Under the pieces are notes generated by a model, which did not search any database, was not told the DNA's origin, and was given only the letters and a program-made list of their open reading frames with translations. 64,000 nucleotides of DNA, from contig NW_019775696.1 in the NCBI RefSeq assembly GCF_001039355.2, positions 157,183 through 221,182 on the forward strand. The letters run 5' to 3'. Both the position numbers and the translations under genes were made by a program. Of the stretch, positions 12,201 to 23,771 are shown piece after piece. The DNA comes from Lingula anatina (taxonomy: Eukaryota; Brachiopoda; Lingulata; Lingulida; Lingulidae). The number at the start of each line of letters is the position of its first letter. Within the stretch, counting starts at the first letter, position 1.

Positions 12201-13013
12201 TATCTGCGTCTAAAACTCTTTATAGCGTTCAACATTTAATTTCTATTTACAGGTACCTACACAACCTCTGATAACTTTTAATAAATTCTTCTGTAAAAGA
12301 TAAGCCTGTTTGTCAGCAACAGATTGGTTAGTTTACTCAATAAAAGGTTTTCTATCCACTTATCTTTTCGACTGCTTATATAGGTAATATATATCAAAAT
12401 TAAAATCGTGTGAAAGTGGTTTCCAACAGGGGTAGGGATGGCTTATATATGCGTTCATTAAAATTTCCTTTTTCACCCCAAAGAAGCAAAACACAAAGAT
12501 GTATGGGAGAAATTTTCAAATATATCTCATTTTTAGCACGTTTGAACCTAGAAAATAATTTGATTGACAGCACGTTCTTAACAAAGGTTTATAAACAAAA
12601 TCTCTCCCGACAAAAGGGCCTTATTCATAAAAAAAAATGTCAGAGGTCACTGGATTGACAACAAAATTATGGGATGAAATTACCAATTGAAGCTGTCCTT
12701 TTTCTCCTGCCAGTACTAGCCACCTGTATTTACTGAAATAAAACAAAATGTCAAACTAGAAAACGATTGAAAAGGGGTCCTTACCTTTGATGTCGTTTCT
12801 TGTACAGAGAGGGTTGAAGTTCTGGGCGTACAAGTCCGATATCTCCACAGTGTGTCCTAATTCACGTAGGACCTCCACGGCGACATCTTTCAAAGCCCCG
12901 TTGAAGGATTTGGGTTCTTGGTGCGCGTACACGATCAGCACGTGAAGCTTTTTCCCTTGGGCTCCGCCGCTCTCAAATGCTTTTATCAAGTGCTTGGTTG
13001 AAGGACGCTCCAT
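6244..13013 (-). CDS. NQO-like NAD(P)H:quinone oxidoreductase, copy B
   Basis: Exons: 1 at 12785-13013, 2 at 11724-11968, 3 at 10557-10658, 4 at 6244-6555. Phases are 1, 0, 0 and the total is 888 nt, predicting 295 aa (NQO1 about 274). Exons 2 and 3 also occur at 8915-9159 and 7748-7849 inside a 2.1-kb near-identical repeat next to a one-base join, so one set is probably an artefact. Features in order: AHQEPKSFN flavin motif (about residues 30-38), FQFPIYWMSFPAILKGWFDR (about 120-140), the TTGG turn in exon 3, LHFCG, then an NQO1-type C-terminal tail. Compared with human NQO1, the catalytic relay Tyr155/His161 reads Phe/Met here, and Tyr126/Tyr128 reads Phe/Tyr. The second exon 3 differs by one residue (GKRAM versus GKTAM). 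Function as a quinone reductase is inferred from the family; the relay changes leave activity open. Confidence 0.85.
7071..7077. other. Empty or excised insertion site of the 1036-bp element
   Basis: The sequence is GTA-C-GTA at exactly the place where copy A carries the 1036-bp element flanked by GTA. This could be an excision footprint (two target duplications plus one residual base). It could also be an ancestral site that happens to contain two GTA triplets. Confidence 0.4.
7230..7414. mobile_element. 185-bp MITE (family also present in CEP44)
   Basis: Imperfect terminal inverted repeats of about 35 bp (four mismatches) start TTCCCATACCTAG at the left and end CTAGGTATGAGAA at the right. 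The centre contains AATTACCCCCTAACAGCTT. A related element with a similar core and ends lies at 16858-17073. It is non-coding. The right half recurs at about 10171-10230 because the 2.1-kb duplicated segment begins inside it. Confidence 0.65.
7355..9490. repeat. Direct repeat, left copy (NQO-B exons 2-3)
   Basis: About 2.1 kb, nearly identical to 10171-12298, with scattered single-base differences and small indels. It contains NQO exon 3 (7748-7849) and exon 2 (8915-9159), both intact. The isolated n at 10161 sits just before the second copy. This is the pattern expected if two overlapping or allelic contigs were placed end to end. Confidence 0.8.
9491..10160. other. Unique 670-bp stretch between the two exon 2-3 copies
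   Basis: At 9490 the left repeat departs from the right one (12298) and enters sequence not seen elsewhere in the window. The motif TAACGGAGGTTAGGT occurs at about 10038, with a one-base variant at about 9680. No coding frame stands out. It may be an allele-specific insertion into intron 1, cut off by the contig end at the n at 10161. Confidence 0.4.
10171..12298. repeat. Direct repeat, right copy (NQO-B exons 2-3)
   Basis: Partner of 7355-9490. Exon 3 at 10557-10658 and exon 2 at 11724-11968. This copy is continuous with exon 1 at 12785-13013, so it is the one used in the gene model. Confidence 0.8.
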
Positions 13014-13589
13014 GCCGAGAAAGAAATTACAGTGTTTAATAACAGAGTACAAGAAAATACATTTAACCACTAGCTGTGTCAAGCACCGGAATTTGCTATC
13101 AGCAGAGATATAAATATGTTTGAGTGACCTGTAAATGTAGATTTGAACGAGCTAAGGGGGACTAGCGGGTCTCAGTCGAACCCACCTTAATATCAATTAA
13201 TACGGTATTCTTCCATGAATCAAGCTGCCTAATTCTAATTATAGAATATTAAGATCTATTCCTCACGCTTCTTCCGTGGAGGGAAGCTTAAATCCCTCGA
13301 CCAGGGAAAATTTCCCACCCTACAACACTGTCAACCCGCCTTTTCTCAAACCCCCTCCGTCCCGTGAACACAAAATCAGTGGTTGTTACTAAGGGCTCTA
13401 ATTATTATGTGCAGGGTGTAGTGATTCTTTAAGATCAAAATTTGTTTCTACAACATGTAGTTGCTTTAAGACAATTTTTAATAATTTTGAAATAATCTGT
13501 TTTATTTTTTTTTTATCTCGTAGAAATTTTACATTGAGGGTAAAATGCATGTATAACAACCTTGAATGTAATATATATATGTAGTACCT
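13014..13589. other. Upstream region of NQO copy B
   Basis: No gene seen. The first 150 bases resemble the sequence upstream of copy A (about 4928-5110), including the shared AACCCACCTTA. It presumably contains the promoter, but I cannot identify specific elements. Confidence 0.4.
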
Positions 13590-14210
13590 ACCTAGTGATA
13601 TTATGTGGCCGGTTTTACGGGTGCTTTTCAGTGAAATTCGGGCACTTTCTGTTGGGGTCGAGGAAAAGGTCTCGCAAACAAACGTTTACTCCAGGCCATA
13701 TTTGTTTACTTTTTTTATCATTATCAAACCGTGCGTATTACATGGTGGAAGACTGATGGAATTAACAGTGACTTAATATAGTTTAAAAGGTACACTCCAT
13801 GAGATTTATCCGCCAAAATGGATTTTCCCTGGAAAATAAGCAATTTTCTCGTACTCACGAATCATTTATCTATTCATCTCTCTGCACTTGGATTCGACCT
13901 TTGATAAAATGTATTAAGGTTGATTTTTAGCTTAAGATGACTGGTCCATCATAACATCGACCACTAGGAAAGTTCCTATACATTTCAATGGAAATATCGA
14001 CATCAGGTTAAATTAAAGGGGTTAAATCATTTTAAGGCGAATATAAGGTTTAATAAGAAGCTATGAAAGGCAAAATTAAGCTTTTTGGAGATTTTTAAAC
14101 CCATGGAGTGTACCTTTCATCTTTTGCTTAAATCCGTGACCTTGGACCACAACAGGACACGAACACTAGTGGCCCGTTTCACATGGTCTAAAGTTTCCTC
14201 TTTTCGCCAT
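13590..14210. repeat. Diverged third copy of the NQO unit boundary
   Basis: The sequences 13680-13785 and 14125-14210 match, with many substitutions, the unit boundary at 1-219 and 5783-6020 (for example ACTCCAGGCCATATTTGTTT and GTGGCCCGTTTCACA). A MITE interrupts it at 13786-14117. This marks the right edge of the tandem array; no further NQO exons were found beyond it. Confidence 0.6.
13786..14117. mobile_element. 332-bp MITE with 16-bp perfect TIRs
   Basis: The left end AAAGGTACACTCCATG is matched by the exact reverse complement at the right end. It is inserted in the diverged third NQO-unit boundary, and units 1 and 2 lack it. It is non-coding; the superfamily was not determined. Confidence 0.75.
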
Positions 14211-16005
14211 TTGCAAGAGCCCGTTTCCGTATGCGCTGTACAGTGGGCGTGTGCTTTTGTGTACATTTCTTTAAAGAAACCCGTTCGCTTCGTCTTGTGA
14301 AACTATGGTGTAATAATTTTTGCATCTGACATACCTAAATTCGCTGCTGTGCACAATTTGACCAAAAAAAAAAAAGCTTACTTAAAATATAGGGGGGAAA
14401 AAGGGTTAAGAATCATCTTAGTTTTTTTTTTTTTTTTTTTTTTTTTGGGGGGGGGGGAACGCACGTTATTCAGTTGTGTTAGAATGCTTCAATTTTAGGC
14501 CAAAAACTTTGTTGTGAAACTAGCCCCAGCGATGGGCGACTTTCAGATTCCCCGCCTTTAGTACGCCACGCGTGTTAACTTTGACAGCGTTCATTTGTAA
14601 GACAAAACTCAACTCGGTTTTAACAAGCAAATTACTTTTCCTTATTATCTTTTTGCATGGGGTTCGAAACATGAAGACCCTTTTAACGAAATAGACTGAA
14701 GAAAGTTTGGAGTATTCTATATTAAATCTTAGTCATAACTCGTCTATAGGGTGGTACTCCACCGCACAGCCTTTCAACAGAGTTTTCCCCTATTTTTTCG
14801 TCACATCAAAATTCTCTCCGCGGCCCTTGTAGTGGGAAAATCTTACCCGTCACCAGGGTTTACGTCAGGCTCATTTCTCCTGAACCGATAAATAATTCAT
14901 TGTCTAAAACCACGACGAATTAATTTCACACTCTGGTAATTTGTTTAATTCCTTAAAAGAAACTTGTTGAATGACAAAATGTTCATTTTTTTAATTGCCG
15001 AGCTATAAATAGTGTATTATCAACCGCATTAAAAATGAACGCTTCGACGAGATATGTGACCCTACCATATTATTCAGGTTAAAAAAAAACTGTCCCCGAA
15101 AGTCTAACATCATAAATAAGTTTTTTCCGTTTTACATACGTAAGAAGTGGCCAATATTGAAGACCAGAAGACAGTGCAAAACAACCTAAAGATGGCCGAA
15201 GAAAGACTAGATAAATCGGGTTGTGTGACACGGTTGAATTTTATGCGTAGAGGCCGATACCTCTCACGGTCGGGGAGTGTGACGTATTTATTATTGTTAT
15301 TTTTTTAGGGGGAGGTTTGTGGGGGGGGGGGGGAGAGAGTTAAAGCTGTCACATGTAGCCACATTAAGGTTTCCTGGCTCCGAGTTGTTTGGGAGTCACG
15401 TTTTACCGCACTGTGAAGGCAAGAACGAAACGCTGTCGCACGATGTCCAGAACTTGTTTTTGGCTAACTTAAAATTAAAAATTAGTGATGTATATAAATC
15501 AACAAATTAAAACAATATTTCATGTATTTATTTGAATAAAGAGGTCACTTTGTTTTTATTGGTCAGAAAAATCATTTGAGATATAAAATCCAAGTATTTT
15601 TTTTCAACTCTTTCCTAGTGTATTTATAATATGGAGCAGATTGAAAAACACATGTAAATATATCAATGATAATGTATTTTTGAAAATAATTATTAGTACA
15701 TGTATATTTCTCAAATCGATTTCTTGGGTCTCTAAAAGAGAGACCAAACTGGATGTGGTCATATGAATAAAAATGCAGAGCAAATTTTTCTCATAAAATC
15801 AGAAGTCGTACAAAGTGTTCAATATATGAAAAAAGGAATTTTCTTACTTTTTTTTTGTTTTTCAGAAGAAATCAGTTTTTCAAAGCTTTTTGTGTACGTC
15901 ATTACGTGCTGATATTGTTACATGATATAATACACACATGGAATTTATCAAGCATCAAAGAGTAATGCACTGTGACATTTATAATAAATAAATATTAACA
16001 ATAAC

Positions 16006-16037
<32 letters not shown>

Positions 16038-16190
16038 TGCAAGAATAAACAGAGATGCACCAAAACCTCACATGTGAGGGTGTGCAGCACAACTGTGGGC
16101 CACGGGCAGAATTTCAAAAAGTCATCTGTGCCTTAAGCATTTAAATACAGGATGAATTGAAATCAAACCCTCTCGTCCCTCAATATGTAC
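14211..16190. other. Intergenic, no gene seen
   Basis: AT-rich sequence between the NQO array and CEP44. It contains a long T run followed by a G run (about 14420-14457), a G run at about 15319-15332, and an (AAT)n microsatellite at about 16008-16036. Short open frames on both strands have no recognisable similarity. The homopolymers are likely places for sequencing error. Confidence 0.6.
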
Positions 16191-16337
16191 CTATGTGCAA
16201 GTGTGAACAAAATGTGAATCAACAGGTGCTTGGTGTGTAATTAGTCCTGGTTTTACCAATGCTGTCCTCATGCTATCAGTCCAATGGTTTAAGTTGTTGA
16301 TGTTGGTTGTGACAGCATATTTTGAGTGTCCTGTAAT
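16191..16337 (-). CDS. Possible alternative last exon of CEP44
   Basis: On the minus strand an acceptor (TTTCCTTCCAG) precedes a 48-codon open frame beginning ITGHSKYAVTT and ending at TAG (16191-16193). It is in phase 0. A potential donor (TTG|GTATAC) lies inside the last CEP44 exon at 17089/17088, also in phase 0, seven codons before the TGA. Splicing there would replace VYFRDH with these 48 residues and give about 577 aa. There is no homology support; this is an inference from open frame and phase. Confidence 0.35.
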   Translation of the reverse strand: MTGHSKYAVTTNINNLNHWTDSMRTALVKPGLITHQAPVDSHFVHTCT

Positions 16338-16857
16338 CTGGAAGGAAATAAAAATAGTAATTATAGAAACAATTTCAAAGATAAAAAAAAATCACAACAT
16401 TCACTTAAGAAAGTAGATGCTTACAACATAAGGAAGGAAATTTAATGCGATTTCCTCTGGAGGATATTGAGAAAAGGACTAAACAAACTGCCCACAAAAC
16501 CCAAATAACAAGATACAACATCAAGTAATGTCACATTCATTATGTTAGCAACAAAGAAACCTTGAAAGCAGAGGACTACAGCAAAAGAAATGAATTCTTA
16601 TGCAACTTGGCTTAGAAAAAGGACTTGCATCTTGCATCAACATACATGATCAGCTTTTCTGTATTCTACTCAATGCCCAGAGGAGGCATGTCATCATTTT
16701 ATCTCATTCAACAGGGGACCCTGCAGAGCTGGATTGATCTTATTTGGAATAAGCCCAAAGTTACATTACATTCTGTTGATGCTCAAGCAAGTTCACCAAA
16801 TGCTGGGGTAATTTCAAGACCAAAATTTTGAACTAGCCTTTTAACATGATATCTGGG

Positions 16858-17073
16858 TTCCCACAGATTTAGATCAATCCATCTTGATCGACCTAACTCC
16901 CTGGGGGTTCACGCTAAATTGCTGTCAGCTTCTGGGAGCCTCGCGTGCATGACAGTTAATTACCCCCTTACAGCTTTTAGTAGGCGGGACAGACATTTAA
17001 GCTGGTTAAGCTGACAGGCTGACAGCAATCTAGTGAGACTCCCCAGGGGGATAGATCAATCTAAATATCAGTG
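16858..17073. mobile_element. MITE of the 7230-7414 family, overlapping the CEP44 stop codon
   Basis: The core AATTACCCCCTTACAGCTTT and the following GACATTTAAGC match the MITE at 7230-7414. The imperfect inverted ends carry TTTAGATCAATC at the left and its near complement at the right. The right end runs into the CEP44 exon, so the predicted TGA stop (17068-17070) lies inside the element terminus. Confidence 0.55.
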
Positions 17074-20000
17074 GTCTCTAAAGTATACCAACATTCTATT
17101 AATCCTGGCTGCCTGGTCGTGTATCTCTGGGTCTTCTATATTCAAAGCAATGGCACTTATTTCAGAGGTGACCATCACATGCTGGTTACTCGGGTCCACA
17201 GTAGGGTTATTAGGTGTGCTGGCATTGGCATCATTTTCCCTTTCTACAGCCTCTATGATTGCAGAATGGTCTGTTAAGGAGACATCATGGTACGGACTGA
17301 CCGCTTGCTGTGGTTTGGGACTGACCATTCCCGGTACGTCCAAGTTGCCGTCTAATCCAGCTGGCTTGATGGGGGAGATGGTGAGTTTCTGACGAGAGAC
17401 AGGCTTGCCCTGGGTTAAAGGGGTCTTCCTGCCAGCTTTGGAAGTGGAGGAAGAAGCTGACAGAGAAAAGCAAAAGAAAATGTTTTTATTTCTGTCCCTT
17501 TTTCTAAACCAATTATTTAAATCTGTTGTGTCTGATACTAAATAGTTTAAACCAGACAAAGAGCAAATATAACCGTGAAAATTATAGTTTCCTTCATTAT
17601 GACTGACACTGCATCAATCTGGGTGCTGTTTCTCAAGATTTGCTTTTAACTTAGCTATGTCTGCCAACAGAAAGTTGTTCTTCACAAAGAATCAGAAAGG
17701 CAAGTCTGCTTTATCTTATTGTCTAGACAGATTTGTACTGTTGACAATAGAATACTTAATAGGTATCTCAATTTGGTTAAGTCTACAAAGGCCAATTAAT
17801 AGTAGAATGGTTTATTACATCTAAATTTGTTCCTTATCACATAATAAAGTTGGTTAGATGCAAACTTTGACTCTCACCAATCTAGGCAGTTAGCAGAGAA
17901 GCTTAGTAAGGAATTGATCAAAATGTTCATAAATCGAAACTAGTGGAATACTAAATCCTAAATATAAATTATATTTTGTTTGTTGAATATTTTGAAATGA
18001 TCAAGGCAATTCAAATATAACAACTTGCCTTTGCTGAAGAAAAAATGTCAGATAACATTTTTCTAAACTTTCTAAGAAATTGAAATCCAGCACTGGCACA
18101 AACACTGGAATCTTACAAAGACTGCAAGCACAGAATCACATGCTTCATTATCCATGTCATAGTCTAAGTGTAATAAGGAAGTGTATAAGGAAAGGAACAG
18201 GTTCTGTGCTTACCTCGATATACCTTGCTGTCTGACAGAGGGGTCCTTGCTGCTTTAGGAGCTGGAGTAGTGTCCAAACCTGACGGGGGAAAAAAAACGA
18301 TTCTTAGCAGGAATATTTTCAATGCACACTTCTAGCATTTGCAAATTCATTCAGGAAAATTTGTTCACAATGGCAATTACGGTGGTCCACCTGAGATTTC
18401 CAGCATTTCTTTTTTAATTCTGTTAACTATTTCTTGTACAGAAAGCACTGGATATGAAAGGTACATAAAACACATCAAACTTAACATCCCAGTGTGTAGT
18501 TACCTTTAAACTCAAATACAAAATTATTTTGATAAATTTATATAATCTGAATCTAGCTCATTCATTCAATATCTTGTGTTTTATGAAGAAGTCTCCTTTA
18601 CATATTACTTACCTTTTCCAAGTTTTTCTGACTTCTTATTTGACTGTTTTTTGGATCCATCATTCTAAAAAAGACAATTTACTTACAGNAACATCAAACT
18701 TAACATCCAAGTGTGTAGTTACCTCTAAACTCAAATACAAAATTATTCTGATAAATTTATAAAATCTGTATCTAGCTCATTCATTCAATATCTTGTGTTT
18801 TATGAAGAAGTCTCCTTTACATATTACTTACCTTTTCCAAGTTTTTCTGACTTCTTATTTGACTGTTTTTTGGATCCATCATTCTAAAAAAGACAACTTA
18901 CTTACAGTCCATAACATTGAGAAAGTTGTCAACTTTTCCAAGAATTTTCCATTAAAAAGTTAAATTTTCCATTAAAATAGTTATATAATTTTTTTGGGTG
19001 TGACAAGTTATTGTAAACAGTGCATTTATGCAGCAGAAATATAAAATCAAGCACGTATCCAGGTTATCCTGATACATAAGGGCTTATTTAGTTTAAAAAA
19101 GGTGCAATTTCTCTCTTTTCCATGCTTTTTTGAGCTTCTTTTTTAGGTTAAGAGCCCCATTGATTCTGCTGTAATAAAAATTCCACTACCTCAAGCATCA
19201 TGACCCTATTCTCCAACAAGATCAATCTGGCCATGACGCTATCCCACTGGGGTTTTGTGATGTAGAAATCATTTTCCTTGTCGTCCTGCTCTCTGTTGGC
19301 TGGCGGGGTCCTGGTCGCCATGGAATGAAGGGCCGTCTCCATCTGCTCCATCCTCTGATAAAGCTGGGACACGACATTCTTGATGTTATCGGTTGTCTGG
19401 GATGGGGAAACAGAAAAAAAAAAAAAGAATACAATGAGCCATGAGATAGTCAAGTCACTGCAACTTGCTTTGAAGAAACCTATATTTTCATAAAATGTTG
19501 GGTAAATAATGTGTACCTACCTCTTCAATCTGATTAAGTGTGAGAGAATCCTGCGACTCCGGTTGTTTGCCTGGCGTCATGGCAACCACATCTATTGGCT
19601 CCAGAGGTTGTTCAGCGACATGCCAATTGGCAGATACTTCAGAGCCTACAATGAAAAAAAATAGTTTACTCATGATCCCCCCACCACAGGCAAGAGAACA
19701 TAAAAATAGTCCCATTAACCCATGATGAAAAGATACTCTTCACACACACCTAAGTATTTTAAAAAGAGTTTTACTATAAGCGGACTAAGCTTTCTGCATT
19801 AAATATAAGTTTTATATTAAATATTATGTCTTTTACTCTGAAAAACGTAAATTTGAAAAAAGATAAATATTTATGCAAAATTTAAAAGTCATTGTTCAAA
19901 GATAATCAAGTGAGCAAGAGACCAACCTCTTTCTATGGTCACCAGTTCCACAGAAGCAGGTCTGATATAATTAATACTAGGTGACATGTCACAACCAGCA

Positions 20001-21929
20001 CCTATGACTTCAGCAGGTCTCACGTGACTTATCACTGGCAAAGCATCATGTGGAGCGCCCTCTTTGGACGGCAGCCTAGCAGAGGGGCTTGTTCTTGTGA
20101 CACCACCTGGTGGAGAGAGGCTTCCTTCATGACCTTGACCTTCGGCTAGAGTCTCTCTGTGCCACACCTCATTTACAACCTGGCAATAAACAGATGGATA
20201 AATACATGCAGAAAAGTTTTCTTAATCCATTTACCTCTATGTGTGTTATTTGGGTTTTATTCATTGTCATTAATATTTGATAAATCCAAAATAATGTTAT
20301 GGTAAAATATAGTAAGTAAAATTATAATTAAGAGAAATAAGAAAATCTTTTTAAGAATCCATCTTTAAAGAAGCTTTGTTCATACCACATATTCCAAGTG
20401 ATGTCTTTAAAAAAAAAAGGGTTTTTTTGAGGTACAGTAAATGTAATTATAATGTTTGTATTTCAAGTGCAAATATTACAAGTCTGAGTAACATATCCAA
20501 GAGAAAACGCACACACAAAATAGTTAATACCTTTGGGATGGAGCATTCTGTAACATTTTCCTTATTCTTTCTTTCTTTAGGGTTCCCTATAATGTTACAT
20601 GAAATAAAACACAAGTCAACAGATGAGACAAAAACTGTTTATAGACTGATATAATTCTAGACTTATTTCTTTACCGCCAAGTACCCAAATCTGTGGCACA
20701 CCACTGAATGCATAACAGCACCCCTTTTTTAACAACAATAACAAAAACTAATCAGATCTGGCTGACAGACATATTAGGGACATATTTTTAAATTCAAATG
20801 TGTCTGCATGCATGAATTCGCGTGTGATATTGATCGAGTGGTTGTGGTATTAGTTTGAGGGGGGGGGGGGCATCCAACCCTCCTTCCCTCTCCCCATTTA
20901 CCCCCCCCCCCCCAATATTCTTCCCACTGTAAACCCCAGCATACCAGTCAACTTCTGTGTATCAATGGCTGGTACTGAGGAGGACCTGTGTAGAGAGGTC
21001 AGGGTGGAGTTGCCTCTGGACTTAGGCTTGGGAGCTAAACGTCTGTGCTTTGCCTTGATCATGTTGAGGATTTCTGTGCACATTATCACCTTCCTCTCTG
21101 CGAACCCCGTGGAGAAGAACTGCTCTTTAGTGACAGGAGGCTTATAGTTGAACATCTCCCGGAGCACCTGCCCATCATAAAAATTCAGAGACGTAAGTAT
21201 TTAGACAATGATCAAACTATCAGCAACATCATTATAAGAAAAGCTGATGCCCATATGAAAGAAAACGGAAGTAAGAATTGTCCAAGTGACGTGTTCATAC
21301 CAAATGCAGGTTTGTGCTATTATATCAAATAAAGGAAAAATCAGAAAGCACATTCACTGAAAAATGATTTCAAAACATAGACCAGAGATAATAACATTCA
21401 TAATACCTTATACACTCCTTCCATGAACCTCAGATCTGTTTTTCCATACAACTCTATATTAATGTCTGTAATAGCCTTGGCAATGTAGCAGCTATATGTC
21501 ACAAAGGCATAGTGGTACAGAGGAAGGAATGCAGAGGGCTTGCCCTGAGAAAGCCTAAAATATCAACATCATATACAGATATTGATTTTGTGTCCATTAT
21601 CACAGCAATAATAATAATAATAAGACAAATTGATAACACCATCACGGACATTAATGAAAAGCTGCAGATTCCCAATTCAAAACCAGTACTTTGCATTTGG
21701 CATCACAGTGCTGGTGACCACTTTTTTTACATAATAAGTGTCATTAAATCACAGTTGTAGTCTTAAATCTGGTTTTTGTATTTACAAACCTGAGGCTTAA
21801 GATCACAAATGGCTCTCTGCTTTATAACACCTGAACCTACCCTTGCAGATCCAGCTCTTCCCCATATTTAATGAGCTGTACCTCCTTCTGCAGCTTCTTT
21901 AGATTATTCTTAATATCTCCAGTAGTCAT
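17068..21929 (-). CDS. CEP44: Centrosomal protein of 44 kDa (CEP44)
   Basis: CEP44 is a centriole inner-wall protein needed for centriole-to-centrosome conversion. Exons: 21841-21929 (ATG directly after an acceptor), 21407-21554, 20945-21167, 20531-20586, 19927-20179, 19521-19645, 19190-19396, 18832-18883, 18214-18279, 17068-17456 (TGA). All phases agree, giving 1608 nt and 535 aa; human is about 390. The conserved CEP44 domain is the first 130 residues, with MTTGDIKNNLKKL, LRFMEGVYK, LREMFNYKPPVTKEQFF and GFAERK, closely matching the human order. The middle is low-complexity. The seventh exon has a likely coiled coil (ENRVMMLE). Exon 18832-18883 is duplicated at 18613-18664 beside an n; using both would break the frame. 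A 5' UTR exon must lie upstream. The C-terminal end is uncertain because the stop falls in a MITE. Confidence 0.9.
18472..18688. repeat. Direct repeat, left copy (CEP44 exon 9)
   Basis: About 217 bp, nearly identical to 18691-18907, with an isolated n at 18689 between them. It carries a copy of the 52-bp CEP44 exon at 18613-18664 with both splice sites intact. The exon is phase 0 in and phase 1 out, so two in series would shift the frame. Probably a contig-overlap artefact. Confidence 0.8.
18691..18907. repeat. Direct repeat, right copy (CEP44 exon 9)
   Basis: Partner of 18472-18688. It contains the exon copy at 18832-18883 used in the CEP44 model. Confidence 0.8.
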
Positions 21930-23486
21930 CTAGGAAACAAAAGGATTGTAGAATTATCTAGAAACAAGTTGTGATGTGCCATGATGATGAGCAGAGCAAA
22001 CTTCAGCCATAAAATACACATAAATAGCCACAAATTAAAATTAATTTTACCTTGCACTTGTACAGAATTTTGATGCACAGCTTTGGAGAGCACTTCTGGT
22101 GACAGAATCACTACCGAATCCCGAACTAGGTTACGTTAGGGTATCCAGCTCTTGTCCTAAACATTACAATTTTGAGACAGAACTAGAACACAAGATCTGA
22201 CCGTGGGGTAGAAAAAAACACAAGAGTTTTAACCAGATAACACATTTAGAAAATTTTATCAGTGTCAAAACGTAAAAGTGTTTTGGCATATCTCTTATGA
22301 ACCTATTCCGCTTTAAAAAAAGTCAAATTTCCTTTTTTCAAAGTCATTCAAACGGGAACCGTCTGCTGTTGCTTACCTTTTCAATTATAACTGAGGACTG
22401 ACAACTGTTCACATTTTCCGCTTTATGATGAATCGTAGGCCCGCACAAATTATCATTTCATCCAATCAGATGTGGGTCTTTGTGTTTGCTCCGGTTCCAC
22501 GTCATTTTGGCCAACACTGGAATTCCAACCAGGGCACTCAGGACTCAGTTTATTTACTGTATGTAGGCATCACAGGGATTTACTTCCAGCATGAAGCGAT
22601 GACACGGGCTGCTTAGCCATCCTTTAAGGTGGGACGACGCTATTTACTTCTGTTTTTTATGCAGGTAGGCGATTTTAAGGATTTTAATATATCAAAACAT
22701 GACCCACTTTTCCCCCAGCCTGGACTGAAGTTCTGCAAACTTCGCGAATCGGGGCAAGGGCGTTTAAAAGTGGGGTCAGTATCTGTCGATGAATTAACGA
22801 ATAGATTAATGATGTACTGAATTTCCGCAATTTGATTAAAACACTCTCTATTCCAAGACTGCACCATAGTCCATTAACAGGAATGTCAGTTTGCAAAATT
22901 GCTAGTGCATTACTCCATGTGCACCCAGGAAGTAGAAATAAAGCTGTTTTAAGATGTCTTTTATGTCCCAGGAAAAGTAACATATGAATTAAGTGAGCAT
23001 AGACTCCCTGCAACACATGTAAAACATAAGTTCCCAGTTTTCCTATACGAATCAAGTAAAATCCACATGACAAAGGATGAACCAAATTTATCTCTTGGTC
23101 GACCATGGAAGAAAAAAATGAAAGACATTCTTCAACTGCACCTTCTTCAAATTGCTGGACGTAAAATTGATCTATTTGTCAGTCTGTCCAACTTGTTAAA
23201 GTTGACAAATGATGCAATAATATTTGATGCTTTACTGTTGCAGTACCATTATTTCGCCAGTAGAATTATATTAACCTCTGGAAAATGTTTTCGGAACTTT
23301 AGAATATTATGCAAATGTGTGAATGTACATATAAGGCATATATGAAAGCACTTTTCTAATTTTATTTTCAAGTTTTGATGAAGTATTAACTCAAAGAAAC
23401 AACACATGTACACAGTAACTTCCAAACCAGTCAGCAATCCTTGGACAAAAAGCACCCAAACCCGGATGTAAAGATCATAAAAAGCT
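21930..23486. promoter_or_regulatory. Shared upstream region between CEP44 and FBXO8
   Basis: The two genes are divergent, with start codons 1.56 kb apart. This region must hold the CEP44 5' UTR exon and both promoters. About 22400-22640 is the more GC-rich part and the likeliest promoter core, but I see no clear TATA box or initiator. A 140-codon minus-strand frame (22684-23106) has no recognisable similarity and is probably chance. Confidence 0.5.
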
Positions 23487-23726
23487 ATGGGCCAGTTTCT
23501 CCGAAAACTCCATGAAGAACATCAGGCTGAAGGTGATGGTGATGGCTCACACAGAAAGAAGAACTCAAATGCTCTGTTGTCATTCCCGGACTTAAATTTA
23601 CTCCCCCCAGAAATCAGCCTCTCCGTCCTGTCTCATCTGAATGCTACGGACCTCTGTCTGGCTGCCTGTGTGTGGCAGAGCTTGGCTAATGATGATATAC
23701 TCTGGATGAGGTATGGATTGAATTGA

Positions 23727-23771
<45 letters not shown>

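Noticed and set aside
22684-23106. 140-codon minus-strand frame upstream of FBXO8
   Set aside because: No recognisable protein similarity or splice context, and it lies in the expected promoter/5' UTR of FBXO8.
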